Part shown: positions 25,682 through 34,222 of the stretch, in pieces | Numbering within the stretch: the first letter of the stretch is position 1 | How the letters are laid out: every line of letters starts with the position of its first letter | Origin: Lysobacterales bacterium | Lineage (GTDB): Bacteria; Pseudomonadota; Gammaproteobacteria; Xanthomonadales; Xanthomonadaceae | Reading direction: 5' to 3' | DNA: 64,000 nucleotides | NCBI GenBank assembly: GCA_016718605.1 | Contig: JADKCY010000003.1 | Location: 1,054,001-1,118,000, forward strand | The notes under the pieces: generated by a model | The model's input: the letters and a program-made list of their open reading frames with translations, nothing else | Told to the model about the DNA's origin: nothing | The model's database searches: none | Position numbers and translations under genes: made by a program

Positions 25682-25824
25682 ACTTAGCAGCAGCCCGTCT
25701 GCGAAATGCAGAACGGTTCACTTTGCATTGGGAAGACATGCGATAGATTTGCGCGAAACACACGTCATAACAGATTGTTGGCGAGTGTTCCTCACATCTC
25801 ACGCGATGTTATCTCTGCATATCT

Positions 25825-26304
25825 ATGATTCAGATGGTATTTATCAGCGCAGTACTTGTCACGATTGCTTTCGTGGTGATTCACCTCGCCGTGCAAAGGG
25901 TGCCTGACGGCTGTGCTCGTACCGTATTCCGCAGAACGCGCTTTACCAGAGTCCTGCCGGCTGGCATCCACGTCATCATTCCGGGCTGGGAACGCGTCGG
26001 CACCACCGTTCCCCTGATCGGGCACAGCGTCAACGTCAATGCAACGACCTTCGGTCTCGCGGCGGTGCATTTTCAGATTCTCGACGCCGACCAGATCGGC
26101 GCAGCGCTGGCTGACCCGGAAAGTCTGGTTGCCAACGCAACCGCCTTGCAATTGGCTGCCATTTCGCAGCAGCACCCCGTTGATCGGGCGCCGGAAACCA
26201 TCGCACAGCAATTGCGATTGGCATTGAATCAACAGTTTGTGGCGCAAGGACTGCGCGTGGTTCGCTGCCAGTGGCAACCCGAGCGCGACAACGCTGCCGC
26301 CTGA
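25825..26304 (+). CDS. Short membrane-anchored SPFH/Band 7-like protein
   Basis: A 159-residue protein with one N-terminal membrane segment (residues about 2-23) followed by a partial Band 7/SPFH fold: VPDGCARTVFRRTRFTRVLPAGIHVIIPGWERVG, then HSVNVNATTFGLAAVHFQILDADQIGAALADPESLVANATALQLAAI and APETIAQQLRLALNQQFVAQGLRVVRCQW. It is about half the size of stomatins or HflK/C and lacks the long coiled coil and C-terminal segment. No NfeD-type protease partner is next to it. The ATG at 25825 has no strong ribosome site; 25834 is an alternative. Function unknown; likely a membrane-scaffold-like protein. Confidence 0.7.
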   Translation: MIQMVFISAVLVTIAFVVIHLAVQRVPDGCARTVFRRTRFTRVLPAGIHVIIPGWERVGTTVPLIGHSVNVNATTFGLAAVHFQILDADQIGAALADPESLVANATALQLAAISQQHPVDRAPETIAQQLRLALNQQFVAQGLRVVRCQWQPERDNAAA

Positions 26305-26392
26305 TTCCGGACGATTTGCACAGGCAGCGGTAGCGGTCGATACTTCCGGCCTTCGCCGGCAATCGTCCTGATCCGGCCAGTCCGGATTACAC

Positions 26393-27025
26393 GTGACATT
26401 CTCGCCTTTCGCCCAACACCAACTCGACCTCGGTTTGCAGCAGCTTGGCTTGCCCACAGGGCTGAATGAGCCCTTGCAAGCCTTTGTTGACCTGTTGTTG
26501 CGCTGGAATGCCGCCTACAACCTGACGGCCATTCGCAACGCGGATGACATGGTCACTCTGCATCTACTGGACTCATTGAGCCTGTATCCATGGACACAGG
26601 GAAGGTCGCAGATCGACATCGGCGCAGGCGCCGGGCTGCCGGCCATTCCTTTGGCGCTAGCAGAGCCGAATCGCCGCATCGACATGGTCGAGCCCGTTGG
26701 TAAGAAGGCACGATTCCTACGCGAAGCGATTCGTCAGTTCAAATTGCCGCACAGTAAAGTGTTCGACTGCCGTGCGGAAAATGTGCCCGCTGACGTGACG
26801 TACGACTGTCTAACTGCGCGCGCCTTGGGTAGTCTTGCGCAAATCGTCGCCTGGGGCGGGCATCTCGTGCGCGACGGCGGACAGATTCTGGCCATGAAAG
26901 GCCAGCTTCCCAGCCAGGAGATCAAGGCACTGCCGAACGGCTGGCATGTCATTGAAGTCACGGCCCTGCACGTCCCCTTTTTGGACGCGGAGCGCCATAT
27001 CGTTGTGTTGGAAAAGCGTCATTGA
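26393..27025 (+). CDS. rsmG: 16S rRNA (guanine527-N7)-methyltransferase RsmG
   Basis: A 210-residue methyltransferase with a GTG start at 26393. The RsmG signature is clear: LNEPLQAFVDLLLRWNAAYNLTAIRNADDMVTLHLLDSLSL, the SAM motif IDIGAGAGLPAIPLALAEP, VEPVGKKARFLREA and CLTARALGSLAQIVAWGGHLVRDGG. It methylates G527 in the 530 loop of 16S rRNA; loss of RsmG gives low-level streptomycin resistance in other bacteria. The order rsmG-parA-parB is the conserved origin-proximal arrangement of many bacteria, although mnmG is not seen upstream here. Confidence 0.95.
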   Translation: MTFSPFAQHQLDLGLQQLGLPTGLNEPLQAFVDLLLRWNAAYNLTAIRNADDMVTLHLLDSLSLYPWTQGRSQIDIGAGAGLPAIPLALAEPNRRIDMVEPVGKKARFLREAIRQFKLPHSKVFDCRAENVPADVTYDCLTARALGSLAQIVAWGGHLVRDGGQILAMKGQLPSQEIKALPNGWHVIEVTALHVPFLDAERHIVVLEKRH

Positions 27026-27067
27026 ATCCGCCCGAAGCGGTCGCAGTAACGCAGACTGGAGTGCAGC

Positions 27068-27880
27068 ATGGGTCGCATCATCGCAATCGCCAACCAGAAG
27101 GGCGGCGTTGGGAAAACCACGACAGCCGTTAATTTGGCCGCCTGTCTGGCCGAAGCCCGGCGTCGCGTGTTGCTGGTGGACATGGACCCGCAAGGCAATG
27201 CCACGATGGCGGTTGGCATCGACAAGCATGCCGAAGGCCCAAACGGCTGCAACGTGTTGTTGGAGGAAGCCACCGTCGGCGATGCCTTGCGGCAATCCTC
27301 GGGCGGCTTTGATGTCGTGCCTGGCAGCGCGGATCTGACCGCCGCGGAAATCAAATTGATGGATGCCTTGGCGCGGGAACACCGTTTGCGAGAAGCGCTG
27401 TCCAAGGTGCGGGAGCATTACCACTACATCCTGATTGATTGCCCACCCTCACTAAACCTGTTGACCCTGAACGCCCTGACGGCAGCAGATGGCGTGCTGG
27501 TTCCGATGCAATGCGAATACTTCGCCCTGGAGGGTTTGTCGGCACTGATGAACACCATCAAGGCAGTCAAACAACGGCTCAATCCTGCACTGGAGTTGGA
27601 GGGCATCCTGCGCACCATGTATGACGTGCGCAACAACCTGGCCAACGAAGTTTCCAATCAGTTGCTGCAGCATTTCGGCGACAAGGTTTACCGCACCATG
27701 ATTCCCCGCAATGTCCGTGTTGCCGAAGCGCCCAGCCACGGACAGAGCATCGTCGAGTACGACCGCAGTTCGCGCGGCAGCATTGCGTATCTCGGCTTGG
27801 CGGGTGAGGTCATTCGACGGGAGAAGCAACACCCCGTGTCGACAAGCACCGATACGGCACGCATGGAGGCTTCCACATGA
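27068..27880 (+). CDS. parA: Chromosome-partitioning ATPase ParA (Soj)
   Basis: A 270-residue deviant-Walker ATPase: IAIANQKGGVGKTTTAVNLA near the N-terminus, LLVDMDPQGNATM, YHYILIDCPPSLNLLTLNAL, and the C-terminal PRNVRVAEAPSHGQSIVEYD. It binds DNA non-specifically and drives segregation of ParB-parS complexes. ATG 27068 follows TGGAGTGCAGC. The stop overlaps the parB ATG (ATGA at 27877-27880), so the pair is co-translated. The rsmG gene ends 42 bases upstream. Confidence 0.96.
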   Translation: MGRIIAIANQKGGVGKTTTAVNLAACLAEARRRVLLVDMDPQGNATMAVGIDKHAEGPNGCNVLLEEATVGDALRQSSGGFDVVPGSADLTAAEIKLMDALAREHRLREALSKVREHYHYILIDCPPSLNLLTLNALTAADGVLVPMQCEYFALEGLSALMNTIKAVKQRLNPALELEGILRTMYDVRNNLANEVSNQLLQHFGDKVYRTMIPRNVRVAEAPSHGQSIVEYDRSSRGSIAYLGLAGEVIRREKQHPVSTSTDTARMEAST

Positions 27881-28746
27881 GCACCAAGAAGCGCGGTCTC
27901 GGGCGTGGTTTGGATGCGCTGCTCGGGGGGGCTGGGCATGCATCGCCCAGCAGCAACACCGAAAGCGAACGCCTTCGTGATCTTCCTATCGAATCCCTGC
28001 AGCCGGGCAAATACCAACCGCGTAGCAGCATGGACAAGGAACGATTGGGCGAACTGGCGGACTCGATTCGCGCCCAAGGACTGATTCAGCCGATCATTGT
28101 TCGCCCGCTTGGGGGTGAACGCTTCGAGATCATCGCGGGCGAGCGGCGCTGGCGTGCCGCGCAGTTGGCTTCGCTGCGCGAAGTGCCTTGCGTAGTCCGC
28201 GAAACCGACGATCACGCCGCACTCGCCATGGCATTGATCGAGAACATCCAGCGTGAAGACCTGAATCCGCTGGAAGAAGCCTTGGCACTGCAGCGACTGA
28301 TCGACGAATTCCAACTGACCCACCAGCAAACGGCCGAGGCGGTTGGTCGATCGCGCGCGGCGGTCAGCAATCTCCTGCGCCTGCTTGAACTTCCTGATGC
28401 GATTCGCCAATTGGTCGAAGCACGTCGTATCGAGATGGGTCACGCGCGCGCGCTGTTGACACTGCCGGCGGACAGCGCGCTGGCACTGGCCAAACAGGCT
28501 GCCGACGAAAGCTGGTCGGTGCGCGAGATCGAACGCCGCGTGCAAGCGCTGCAGCGTGGCCAGTCGGCCGCCGCGCCAGTTGTCCGCAAGCCCGACGCCG
28601 ACGTACAACTGCTGGAGCGCGAACTGGCCGAGTTGTTGAGCGCCAAAGTCGCCATCCAGCATGGCCGCGGTGGGCGCGGCAAGCTGGTGGTGGAGTATTT
28701 CAGCCTGGATGAACTCGAGGGCATTCTGGAGCGCGTGCGGCGCTAA
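27877..28746 (+). CDS. parB: Chromosome-partitioning protein ParB (Spo0J)
   Basis: A 289-residue ParB/Spo0J: an N-terminal KKRGLGRGLDALLGG, the CTPase/ParB fold with IIAGERRWRAAQLASL and ENIQREDLNPLEEA, the helix-turn-helix LTHQQTAEAVGRSRAAVSNLLRLLELP, and a C-terminal dimerisation region HGRGGRGKLVVEYFSLDELEGILERV. It loads at parS and spreads as a CTP clamp. GGAGG lies 10 bases before the ATG. No convincing parS site was found in the window (see rejected observations). Confidence 0.96.
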   Translation: MSTKKRGLGRGLDALLGGAGHASPSSNTESERLRDLPIESLQPGKYQPRSSMDKERLGELADSIRAQGLIQPIIVRPLGGERFEIIAGERRWRAAQLASLREVPCVVRETDDHAALAMALIENIQREDLNPLEEALALQRLIDEFQLTHQQTAEAVGRSRAAVSNLLRLLELPDAIRQLVEARRIEMGHARALLTLPADSALALAKQAADESWSVREIERRVQALQRGQSAAAPVVRKPDADVQLLERELAELLSAKVAIQHGRGGRGKLVVEYFSLDELEGILERVRR

Positions 28747-28807
28747 GCGTCCGTTTACAGAGAGGAAGGCGCGTGAACGCGTTCCCTCGCGGACCTGTTG
28801 CGTCGAC

Positions 28808-29152
28808 TCAATCCCATTCGTAAATCGTCCAGTACACCGGACGAACACCCTCACCATCGGATTTGTCGAGCTTGCCGTCGCCGTTGGTGTCGATCAGCGC
28901 ATACGCAGGGCCTTGCTGAGGCGTCACTTTGACCATGTAGATGCGGCCGTTCTGTCGATACTCCTCGACGACATCGCCGGTGGACTCATCGCGCCGGATC
29001 GAAACGACAGGTGCGTCCTCCGGCGTAGGCGTCAGTTCAACCTTGGGAGGCAAGGGCGCTTCCTCACGCGCAACGGCATTCGACGCGTCATCCTGAGCCG
29101 TGACGGACAACGATAGACCCAACAGAAAACTGATTCGCAGGGTTTGATGCAT
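28808..29152 (-). CDS. DUF2782 small exported protein
   Basis: About 114 residues from the ATG at 29152. A signal peptide of about 20 residues (ISFLLGLSLSVTA) precedes an acidic linker and the conserved DUF2782 core: VEEYRQNGRIYMVKVTPQQGPAYALIDTNGDGKLD, ending VYWTIYEWD. The DTNGDGKLD stretch resembles a calcium-binding loop, which may or may not be functional. In gammaproteobacteria DUF2782 is commonly found next to polA, often with thrB; here polA is divergent 69 bases away and thrB is absent. Function unknown. Confidence 0.88.
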   Translation of the reverse strand: MHQTLRISFLLGLSLSVTAQDDASNAVAREEAPLPPKVELTPTPEDAPVVSIRRDESTGDVVEEYRQNGRIYMVKVTPQQGPAYALIDTNGDGKLDKSDGEGVRPVYWTIYEWD

Positions 29153-29210
29153 GGCGTTCGTTCCGGTGGGGAAGTTATTGTCAGCATACTGCGCTGCAAA
29201 CAACGCGGAC

Positions 29211-29216
29211 TACAAT
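29211..29216 (+). promoter_or_regulatory. Probable -10 element of polA close to the start codon
   Basis: TACAAT ends five bases before the polA ATG at 29222, and no Shine-Dalgarno sequence is present. This spacing would place transcription start at or next to the ATG, suggesting a leaderless mRNA. No good -35 element was found. Confidence 0.5.
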
Positions 29217-29221
29217 GCCGC

Positions 29222-31963
29222 ATGAATCGACTCGTCCTGATTGATGGCTCCAGCTATCTGTATCGCGCGTTCCACGCGCTGCCCCCGCTCAGCAATACCG
29301 CTGGCGAGCCGACGGGTGCATTGTTTGGCGTCGTCAACATGCTGCGCTCGACCCTCAAGGAAGCGCCGAATTTCGCCGCTTTCGTCATGGATGCCTCCGG
29401 CCCAACCTTTCGCGACGCATTGTTCCCCGAGTACAAGGCCAATCGTGAAGCAATGCCCGACGATTTGCGCGCCCAGATCGAACCGATGCTGGCCATCGTT
29501 GCCGCACTGGGATTTCCGATTCTGCGTGTCCCCGGCGTCGAGGCGGATGATGTCATCGGGACCTTGGCCGTTCAGGCAGCCGAGCAAGGCATCGATGTCA
29601 CGGTGTCCACCAGCGACAAGGATTTCGCTCAGTTGGTCCGGCCCGGAATCCGATTGGTCAACACCATGAGCGGCAGCACGCTCGATGAGGCGGGCGTGAT
29701 CGAGAAGTTTGGTGTCCGCGCGGATCAGATCATCGACTATCTGGCCCTGATGGGCGACAGCGTCGATAACATTCCAGGCGTTGATAAATGCGGTCCGAAG
29801 ACCGCCGCCAAGTGGCTGGCAGAGTTCGGGTCCCTGCAGGGCGTGATGGATCATGCCAGTCAGATCGGCGGCAAGATTGGCGAGAACCTGCGCGCTGCAC
29901 TACCCCGATTGCCACTGAACAGAACACTGACCACGATCCGAATTGATGTCGACCTGGATCGCTCGCCTCAGGCGCTGGTTCTGCAGCCCAGAAATACTGA
30001 CGCCTTGAAAGCGTTGTTTTTGCGCTACGGCTTCAATGCCGCGTTGCGTGACCTGGAAGGCAATGCAAGTCCTATTGGCGACGGCCCCAAGCGCAATCCG
30101 GCATTGCATCCAGGCAAAGCAGCCGAGCCAGTCGTCGCGATCAATGCCGCCACCAAGGGTCGCTATCACCTGATCTCACGCTGGGACGCCTTGCAGCCTT
30201 GGCTGGATCGGCTGGGTGCGGCGACGTTGATTTGTTTTGACACAGAGACGACCTCACTGGATCCGATGCGCGCAGATCTGGTGGGGCTGTCATTTGCCAT
30301 CGCCGCTGGCGAGGCGATCTACATTCCATTGGCCCACGACTATCCCGGAGCGCCCGCCCAATTGCCGCGCGCCGACGTGCTGGATGCACTGCGACCCATC
30401 CTGCAAAACCCGGCCATTGGCAAGCTGGCACAAAATGCCAAATACGACCTGCATGTCCTGCGCCGTCACGGCATTGATGTGCAGGGGTTGCAGCATGACA
30501 GCATGCTGGCCTCCTTCGTGCTCAACTCCACCGCCACACGTCACGACATGGATTCATTGGCCAAGCACTATCTTGGCTACACGCCAATCAGCTACGAACA
30601 AGTTGCAGGCAAAGGCGCCAAATCGATTCCCTTTTCCCAGGTCGATGTGGATACCGCATGCAGCTATGCCGCCGAGGATGCCGATATCACGCTGCGCCTC
30701 CAGCAGACGCTTTTTCCACGCCTGCAGACCGAGCCCACGCTCATGAAGGTCTACAGTGAAATCGAGTTGCCCTTGGTCGCGGTATTGACCACGATGGAAG
30801 CGCGCGGCGTGCTGATCGACGCCAGTGAATTGAAGCGCCAGAGCGACGACCTTGGGCGTCGAATGCTGAGCACCCAACAGCAGGCATTCGCAATCGCCAA
30901 TCGACATTTCAGCCTCGACTCACCAAAGCAATTGGCAGCGCTGCTGTTTGACGAAATGGGTCTCCCCGCGCTGGTGAAGACCCCTACTGGCGCGCCGAGC
31001 ACCAATGAGGAAGCACTGGAGGCCATCGCGGATCAGCATGCGCTGCCACGATTGATTCTTGAGTATCGGGGGCTCGCCAAGCTGCGCAGCACCTACACCG
31101 AAAAGCTACCCGAGGCGATCCATCCGCAAACCGGCCGGGTGCACACCAGCTATCATCAGACCGGCGCTGCCACTGGCCGCTTGTCCTCCAGCGACCCCAA
31201 TTTGCAGAACATTCCGATTCGCAGTGAGGATGGTCGCCGTATCCGCCGCGCGTTCATCGCGCCAGAAGGACGACGGATCGTCGCCTGCGACTACTCTCAA
31301 ATCGAGTTGCGCATCATGGCGCACCTCTCGGAAGATCCTGGTTTGCTCGCTGCATTTGCCTGTGGTCAGGACGTCCATCGCGCTACTGCTGCCGAAGTGT
31401 TCGGTGTCCCGCTCGATCAGGTGGATAGCGGCCAGCGCCGAGCCGCCAAAGCGATCAATTTCGGCCTGATGTATGGGATGAGTGCGTTTGGTTTGGCTCG
31501 GCAGCTAGGTATTGGCCGCGGTGAGGCGCAGGACTACATTGCGCTTTACTTTGCCCGCTATCCCGGCGTGCAAGGCTACATGGAGCGGATTCGGCAGCAA
31601 GCCCGCGAACAAGGTTACGTTGAAACCGTGTTCGGACGCCGGCTGTACCTCAACGATATCCACGCACGCAATCAGGGCCTGCGTGCGGGCGCCGAACGCG
31701 CCGCCGTCAATGCCCCGATGCAGGGTAGCGCCGCAGACATCATCAAACGCGCCATGCTCGACCTGCATGCGTGGCTGCTGAACCAGCATGACCGTGCCCA
31801 TATGCTGATGCAGGTTCACGATGAACTGGTATTCGAAGTGGACGCAGACTTCTGCGAGGTCCTGATCACCGAGGCGCGTGAACGCATGCAGATGGCGGCC
31901 ACCCTGCGTGTTCCCTTGGTGGTGGATTGCGGTGTGGGCGCCAATTGGGACGAGGCACATTGA
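29222..31963 (+). CDS. polA: DNA polymerase I
   Basis: A 913-residue polymerase with all three domains. The 5'-3' exonuclease domain (about 1-290) has LVLIDGSSYLYRAFHALPPL, GVEADDVIGTLA and STSDKDFAQLV. The 3'-5' exonuclease domain has the proofreading motif FDTETTSLDPM, NAKYDLHVL and YAAEDADITLRL, so it appears intact. The polymerase domain has motif A ACDYSQIELRIMAHLS, motif B RRAAKAINFGLMYGMSAF and motif C QVHDELVFEV. The start at ATG 29222 gives the standard N-terminus. Roles: Okazaki fragment maturation and repair. Two small RNA genes follow directly. Confidence 0.97.
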   Translation: MNRLVLIDGSSYLYRAFHALPPLSNTAGEPTGALFGVVNMLRSTLKEAPNFAAFVMDASGPTFRDALFPEYKANREAMPDDLRAQIEPMLAIVAALGFPILRVPGVEADDVIGTLAVQAAEQGIDVTVSTSDKDFAQLVRPGIRLVNTMSGSTLDEAGVIEKFGVRADQIIDYLALMGDSVDNIPGVDKCGPKTAAKWLAEFGSLQGVMDHASQIGGKIGENLRAALPRLPLNRTLTTIRIDVDLDRSPQALVLQPRNTDALKALFLRYGFNAALRDLEGNASPIGDGPKRNPALHPGKAAEPVVAINAATKGRYHLISRWDALQPWLDRLGAATLICFDTETTSLDPMRADLVGLSFAIAAGEAIYIPLAHDYPGAPAQLPRADVLDALRPILQNPAIGKLAQNAKYDLHVLRRHGIDVQGLQHDSMLASFVLNSTATRHDMDSLAKHYLGYTPISYEQVAGKGAKSIPFSQVDVDTACSYAAEDADITLRLQQTLFPRLQTEPTLMKVYSEIELPLVAVLTTMEARGVLIDASELKRQSDDLGRRMLSTQQQAFAIANRHFSLDSPKQLAALLFDEMGLPALVKTPTGAPSTNEEALEAIADQHALPRLILEYRGLAKLRSTYTEKLPEAIHPQTGRVHTSYHQTGAATGRLSSSDPNLQNIPIRSEDGRRIRRAFIAPEGRRIVACDYSQIELRIMAHLSEDPGLLAAFACGQDVHRATAAEVFGVPLDQVDSGQRRAAKAINFGLMYGMSAFGLARQLGIGRGEAQDYIALYFARYPGVQGYMERIRQQAREQGYVETVFGRRLYLNDIHARNQGLRAGAERAAVNAPMQGSAADIIKRAMLDLHAWLLNQHDRAHMLMQVHDELVFEVDADFCEVLITEARERMQMAATLRVPLVVDCGVGANWDEAH

Positions 31964-32080
31964 TATGGCTTACGCACCCGCCACGGCGAAAGTCGCATGG
32001 CGTGAATCCATTCTGAACCGTCAAACTCTTTAACAGTCGCAGTCACGGAGTTTTCAGTTGATATCCGTAGACTTCGCAGC

Positions 32081-32210
32081 ACGGTGACGCAATGTCACCA
32101 GATCTGCGAACTCCCCCTCTCGCAGATCAGTGGAAGCAGCGATCTCCCCAATCCGCTTCCAACCCCCAAGCCCTGAGCGCACCTCCCCCATAGGCGCTCG
32201 GGGCTTTTTA
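32081..32210 (+). ncRNA. sX13-like small RNA with C-rich hairpin loops (RNA 1)
   Basis: About 130 bases after polA hold a chain of hairpins: GGTGAC/GTCACC (32083-32099); GATCTGCGA/TCGCAGATC with loop ACTCCCCCTC (32101-32128); GGAAGC/GCTTCC with inner GAT/ATC and loop CTCCCCA (32132-32160); and a 13-bp terminator stem AAGCCCTGAGCGC/GCGCTCGGGGCTT with loop ACCTCCCCCATAG (32168-32206) followed by TTTTTATTT. Three hairpins exposing C-runs, ending in a terminator, next to polA, is the design and place of sX13 of Xanthomonas, a regulator that pairs through C-rich loops with G-rich motifs near start codons. The exact 5' end and promoter are not resolved. Confidence 0.8.
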
Positions 32211-32213
32211 TTT
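32194..32213 (+). terminator. Terminator of RNA 1 (3' arm and T-tract)
   Basis: The 3' arm GCGCTCGGGGCTT of a 13-bp stem (one G-T wobble) followed by TTTTTATTT; the 5' arm is at 32168-32180. Confidence 0.92.
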
Positions 32214-32301
32214 GGCCATCACCATGTCGTCACGCAGCTAAGCGATGCCTGAACGGCTGCGGGCTTGCGCTTGAACTTGCGCCATCGCGCGCCATCTCTC
32301 T

Positions 32302-32429
32302 TCGCGGTGGACGCAACGCCCACCCGATTCACTCACTCCCTCCCCGAGTGAATCCGGCGAAACGGACGCCCCCACGCCATTTCGTCATCCCGACCCCGGT
32401 CACGCCTCCCCTCGTGACCGGGGTTTTTT
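32302..32429 (+). ncRNA. Second sX13-like small RNA with C-rich loops (RNA 2)
   Basis: Immediately after RNA 1 the pattern repeats with different stems. GATTCACTC/GAGTGAATC encloses loop ACTCCCTCCCC (32326-32354). CGAAA-GG/CC-TTTCG, with one mismatch, encloses ACGCCCCCACG (32358-32384). CCCCGGTCAC/GTGACCGGGG encloses GCCTCCCCTC (32394-32423), followed by TTTTTT. Stems differ from RNA 1 while the C-rich loops are kept, as expected of paralogous regulators selected for loop sequence. The 5' end is a guess: TTGAAC at 32271 might be a -35 element, but no clear -10 follows. The terminator abuts the stop codon of the convergent hemF gene. Confidence 0.72.
32394..32429 (+). terminator. Strong rho-independent terminator of RNA 2
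   Basis: A perfect 10-bp GC-rich stem (CCCCGGTCAC/GTGACCGGGG) with a 10-base C-rich loop and six T. It reads rightward and ends at the hemF stop codon. Confidence 0.93.
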
Positions 32430-33354
32430 ATGCTTCGCTGCCGGCAGGCAATTCACTCAGCCAATCACGCGGACGCAAATAGTCCTGGAGCCGCGCCTCC
32501 GCAGAACCGGCTTCGGGCTGATAGCCATACTCGAAGCGTACACGTGGCGGAAGGCTCATCAGGATGGACTCGGTACGCCCACCAGACTGCAAGCCGAACA
32601 GCGTGCCGCGATCAAACACCAGATTGAACTCCACATAGCGACCACGCCGGTAAAGCTGAAACTCGCGCTCGCGCTCACCCCAGAGCAAGTGCCTGCGGCG
32701 CTCGACGATGGGCAGGTAGGCAGGCAGAAATGCCTCACCGACCGCACGTGTATAGGCGAAACCGGCATCAAACCCGTCGCTGTGAAGATCGTCAAAGAAC
32801 AAGCCGCCAACGCCACGTGTCTCCTGCCGGTGCTTGAGAAAAAAGTACTCATCGCACCAGCGCTTGTGCTCTGCATAGCGTTGGGTTCCAAACGTGGCAC
32901 ATGCCTGCTCGGCGGTGCGATGCCAATGACGGATGTCATTGTCAAACGGATAGTAGGGCGTCAGATCAAAGCCCCCACCAAACCACCAAGCCACGACCTG
33001 CCCATCACGAAGCGCCTGGAAGTAACGCACGTTCATGTGCGTGGTCGGGATGTAAGGACTGTGTGGATGCAAAACCAACGACACACCCATGGCACGAAAT
33101 CCCGCACCGGCCAATTCGGGGCGTCCGCTGCTCGCTGAAGGCGGCAATCGTGAACCACTGACTTCAGAAAAGTTGACGCCGGCTTGCTCAAATACACCGC
33201 CATCGCGCAGCACGCGTGTTCGACCGCCACCGCCTTCCTCGCGGGTCCACGCATCCTCGTGAAAAATCGCGCTGCCGTCCACGCGCTCCAAGGCTTCGCA
33301 AATGCGGCCTTGCAATGACCCAAGCCAGTTGGCGATGTCGGCGGCGGGATTCAT
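32428..33354 (-). CDS. hemF: Oxygen-dependent coproporphyrinogen III oxidase
   Basis: A 308-residue enzyme of haem synthesis that decarboxylates coproporphyrinogen III to protoporphyrinogen IX using O2. Family motifs: FHEDAWTREEGGGGRTRVL, GSRLPPSA, HPHSPYIPTTHMNVRYF, WWFGGGFDLTPYYPF, RWCDEYFFLKHRQETRGVGGLFFDDL, and YVEFNLVFDRGTLFGLQSGGRTESILMSLPP. ATG 33354 follows GCAGGAGACCAT and gives the usual length. It is divergent from truC; their starts are 68 bases apart. Confidence 0.97.
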   Translation of the reverse strand: MNPAADIANWLGSLQGRICEALERVDGSAIFHEDAWTREEGGGGRTRVLRDGGVFEQAGVNFSEVSGSRLPPSASSGRPELAGAGFRAMGVSLVLHPHSPYIPTTHMNVRYFQALRDGQVVAWWFGGGFDLTPYYPFDNDIRHWHRTAEQACATFGTQRYAEHKRWCDEYFFLKHRQETRGVGGLFFDDLHSDGFDAGFAYTRAVGEAFLPAYLPIVERRRHLLWGEREREFQLYRRGRYVEFNLVFDRGTLFGLQSGGRTESILMSLPPRVRFEYGYQPEAGSAEARLQDYLRPRDWLSELPAGSEA

Positions 33355-33421
33355 ATGGTCTCCTGCGGGAAGATTAGCGGGCAGGCATGATAGCGGCCCT
33401 TTGCCGCAACGAACCTGCCCA

Positions 33422-34222
33422 ATGTCCCCATCGACTGATGCCGCCATGCCGGATGGCAATCGTGACTCCAGCGGGCCGGCACTTGAGGTGTGCTATCTGG
33501 ATGATCATCTTGCGGTGGTCAACAAGCCGGCCGGCCTGCTCGCGCATCGCAGTGGGCTGGCAGCCTACGAAACCGAATTCCTGCTGGATCGTCTGCGTGA
33601 ACAGCTGGGCCGACGTTGTCATCTGATCCATCGCTTGGATCGTGCAACAAGTGGCGCCTTGCTGGTTGCCTTTGAGCCCACCATCGCGCGTTTGCTGGGT
33701 GAGCAATTCATGTCTCGTGCTGTCAGTAAAACCTACTTGGCAATCGCCCGCGGCCATGTCGATGACCAAGGCTGCATTGATCATCCGCTCGACGCGCCTG
33801 GAAAGCCGCACGCCAAAGCCGCAATCACCCACTATCGCCGGCTTGCCAGTATCGAACTACCCATTGCACTCGGTCGCTACGACAGCGTTCGCTACTCATT
33901 GCTGGCACTGCAGCCGGAAACCGGCCGCTATCGACAGCTGCGGCGTCACCTGAAACACATCTCACACCACCTGATCGGCGATACCAGTCACGGCGAAGGT
34001 CGTCACAATCGCCTGTTCCGGATCGAATTCGGCGTGCATCGGATGCTATTGCATGCGTGGCGGCTGCGCTTTGAACATCCCGTGTTGGCTACTGCAATGA
34101 CCATCGAGGCACCGCTGGATGTCGAATGGCGAAAGATCCTGCACCGCTTCAACTGGCAATCAGCCCTGTCCGATGTCGATCTCTTTGCGGCGCTTCAATC
34201 CTCTACTGGCAGCACACCGTAG
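33422..34222 (+). CDS. truC: RluA-family pseudouridine synthase (TruC-like)
   Basis: About 266 residues from ATG 33422 (33446 is an alternative that would match the usual TruC N-terminus more closely). The catalytic motif HLIHRLDRATSGALLVAF contains the active-site Asp; VCYLDDHLAVVNKPAGLLAHRSG is the typical N-terminal strand, and PETGRYRQLRRHLKHISHHLIGD the C-terminal motif. TruC modifies U65 of certain tRNAs in E. coli. No S4 domain is present. The assignment to TruC rather than another RluA subgroup rests on length and sequence feel. Confidence 0.88.
   Translation: MSPSTDAAMPDGNRDSSGPALEVCYLDDHLAVVNKPAGLLAHRSGLAAYETEFLLDRLREQLGRRCHLIHRLDRATSGALLVAFEPTIARLLGEQFMSRAVSKTYLAIARGHVDDQGCIDHPLDAPGKPHAKAAITHYRRLASIELPIALGRYDSVRYSLLALQPETGRYRQLRRHLKHISHHLIGDTSHGEGRHNRLFRIEFGVHRMLLHAWRLRFEHPVLATAMTIEAPLDVEWRKILHRFNWQSALSDVDLFAALQSSTGSTP

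Noticed and set aside
26386..26399. parS-like sequence ATTACACGTGACAT overlapping the rsmG start, close to parAB
   Set aside because: Four of fourteen palindrome positions mismatch. Its place near parAB is suggestive but too weak to report as a site.
32083..32099. CRP-like palindrome GGTGA-N7-TCACC upstream of the first C-rich RNA
   Set aside because: The spacer is seven rather than six bases, and the repeat fits better as the first hairpin of the RNA.
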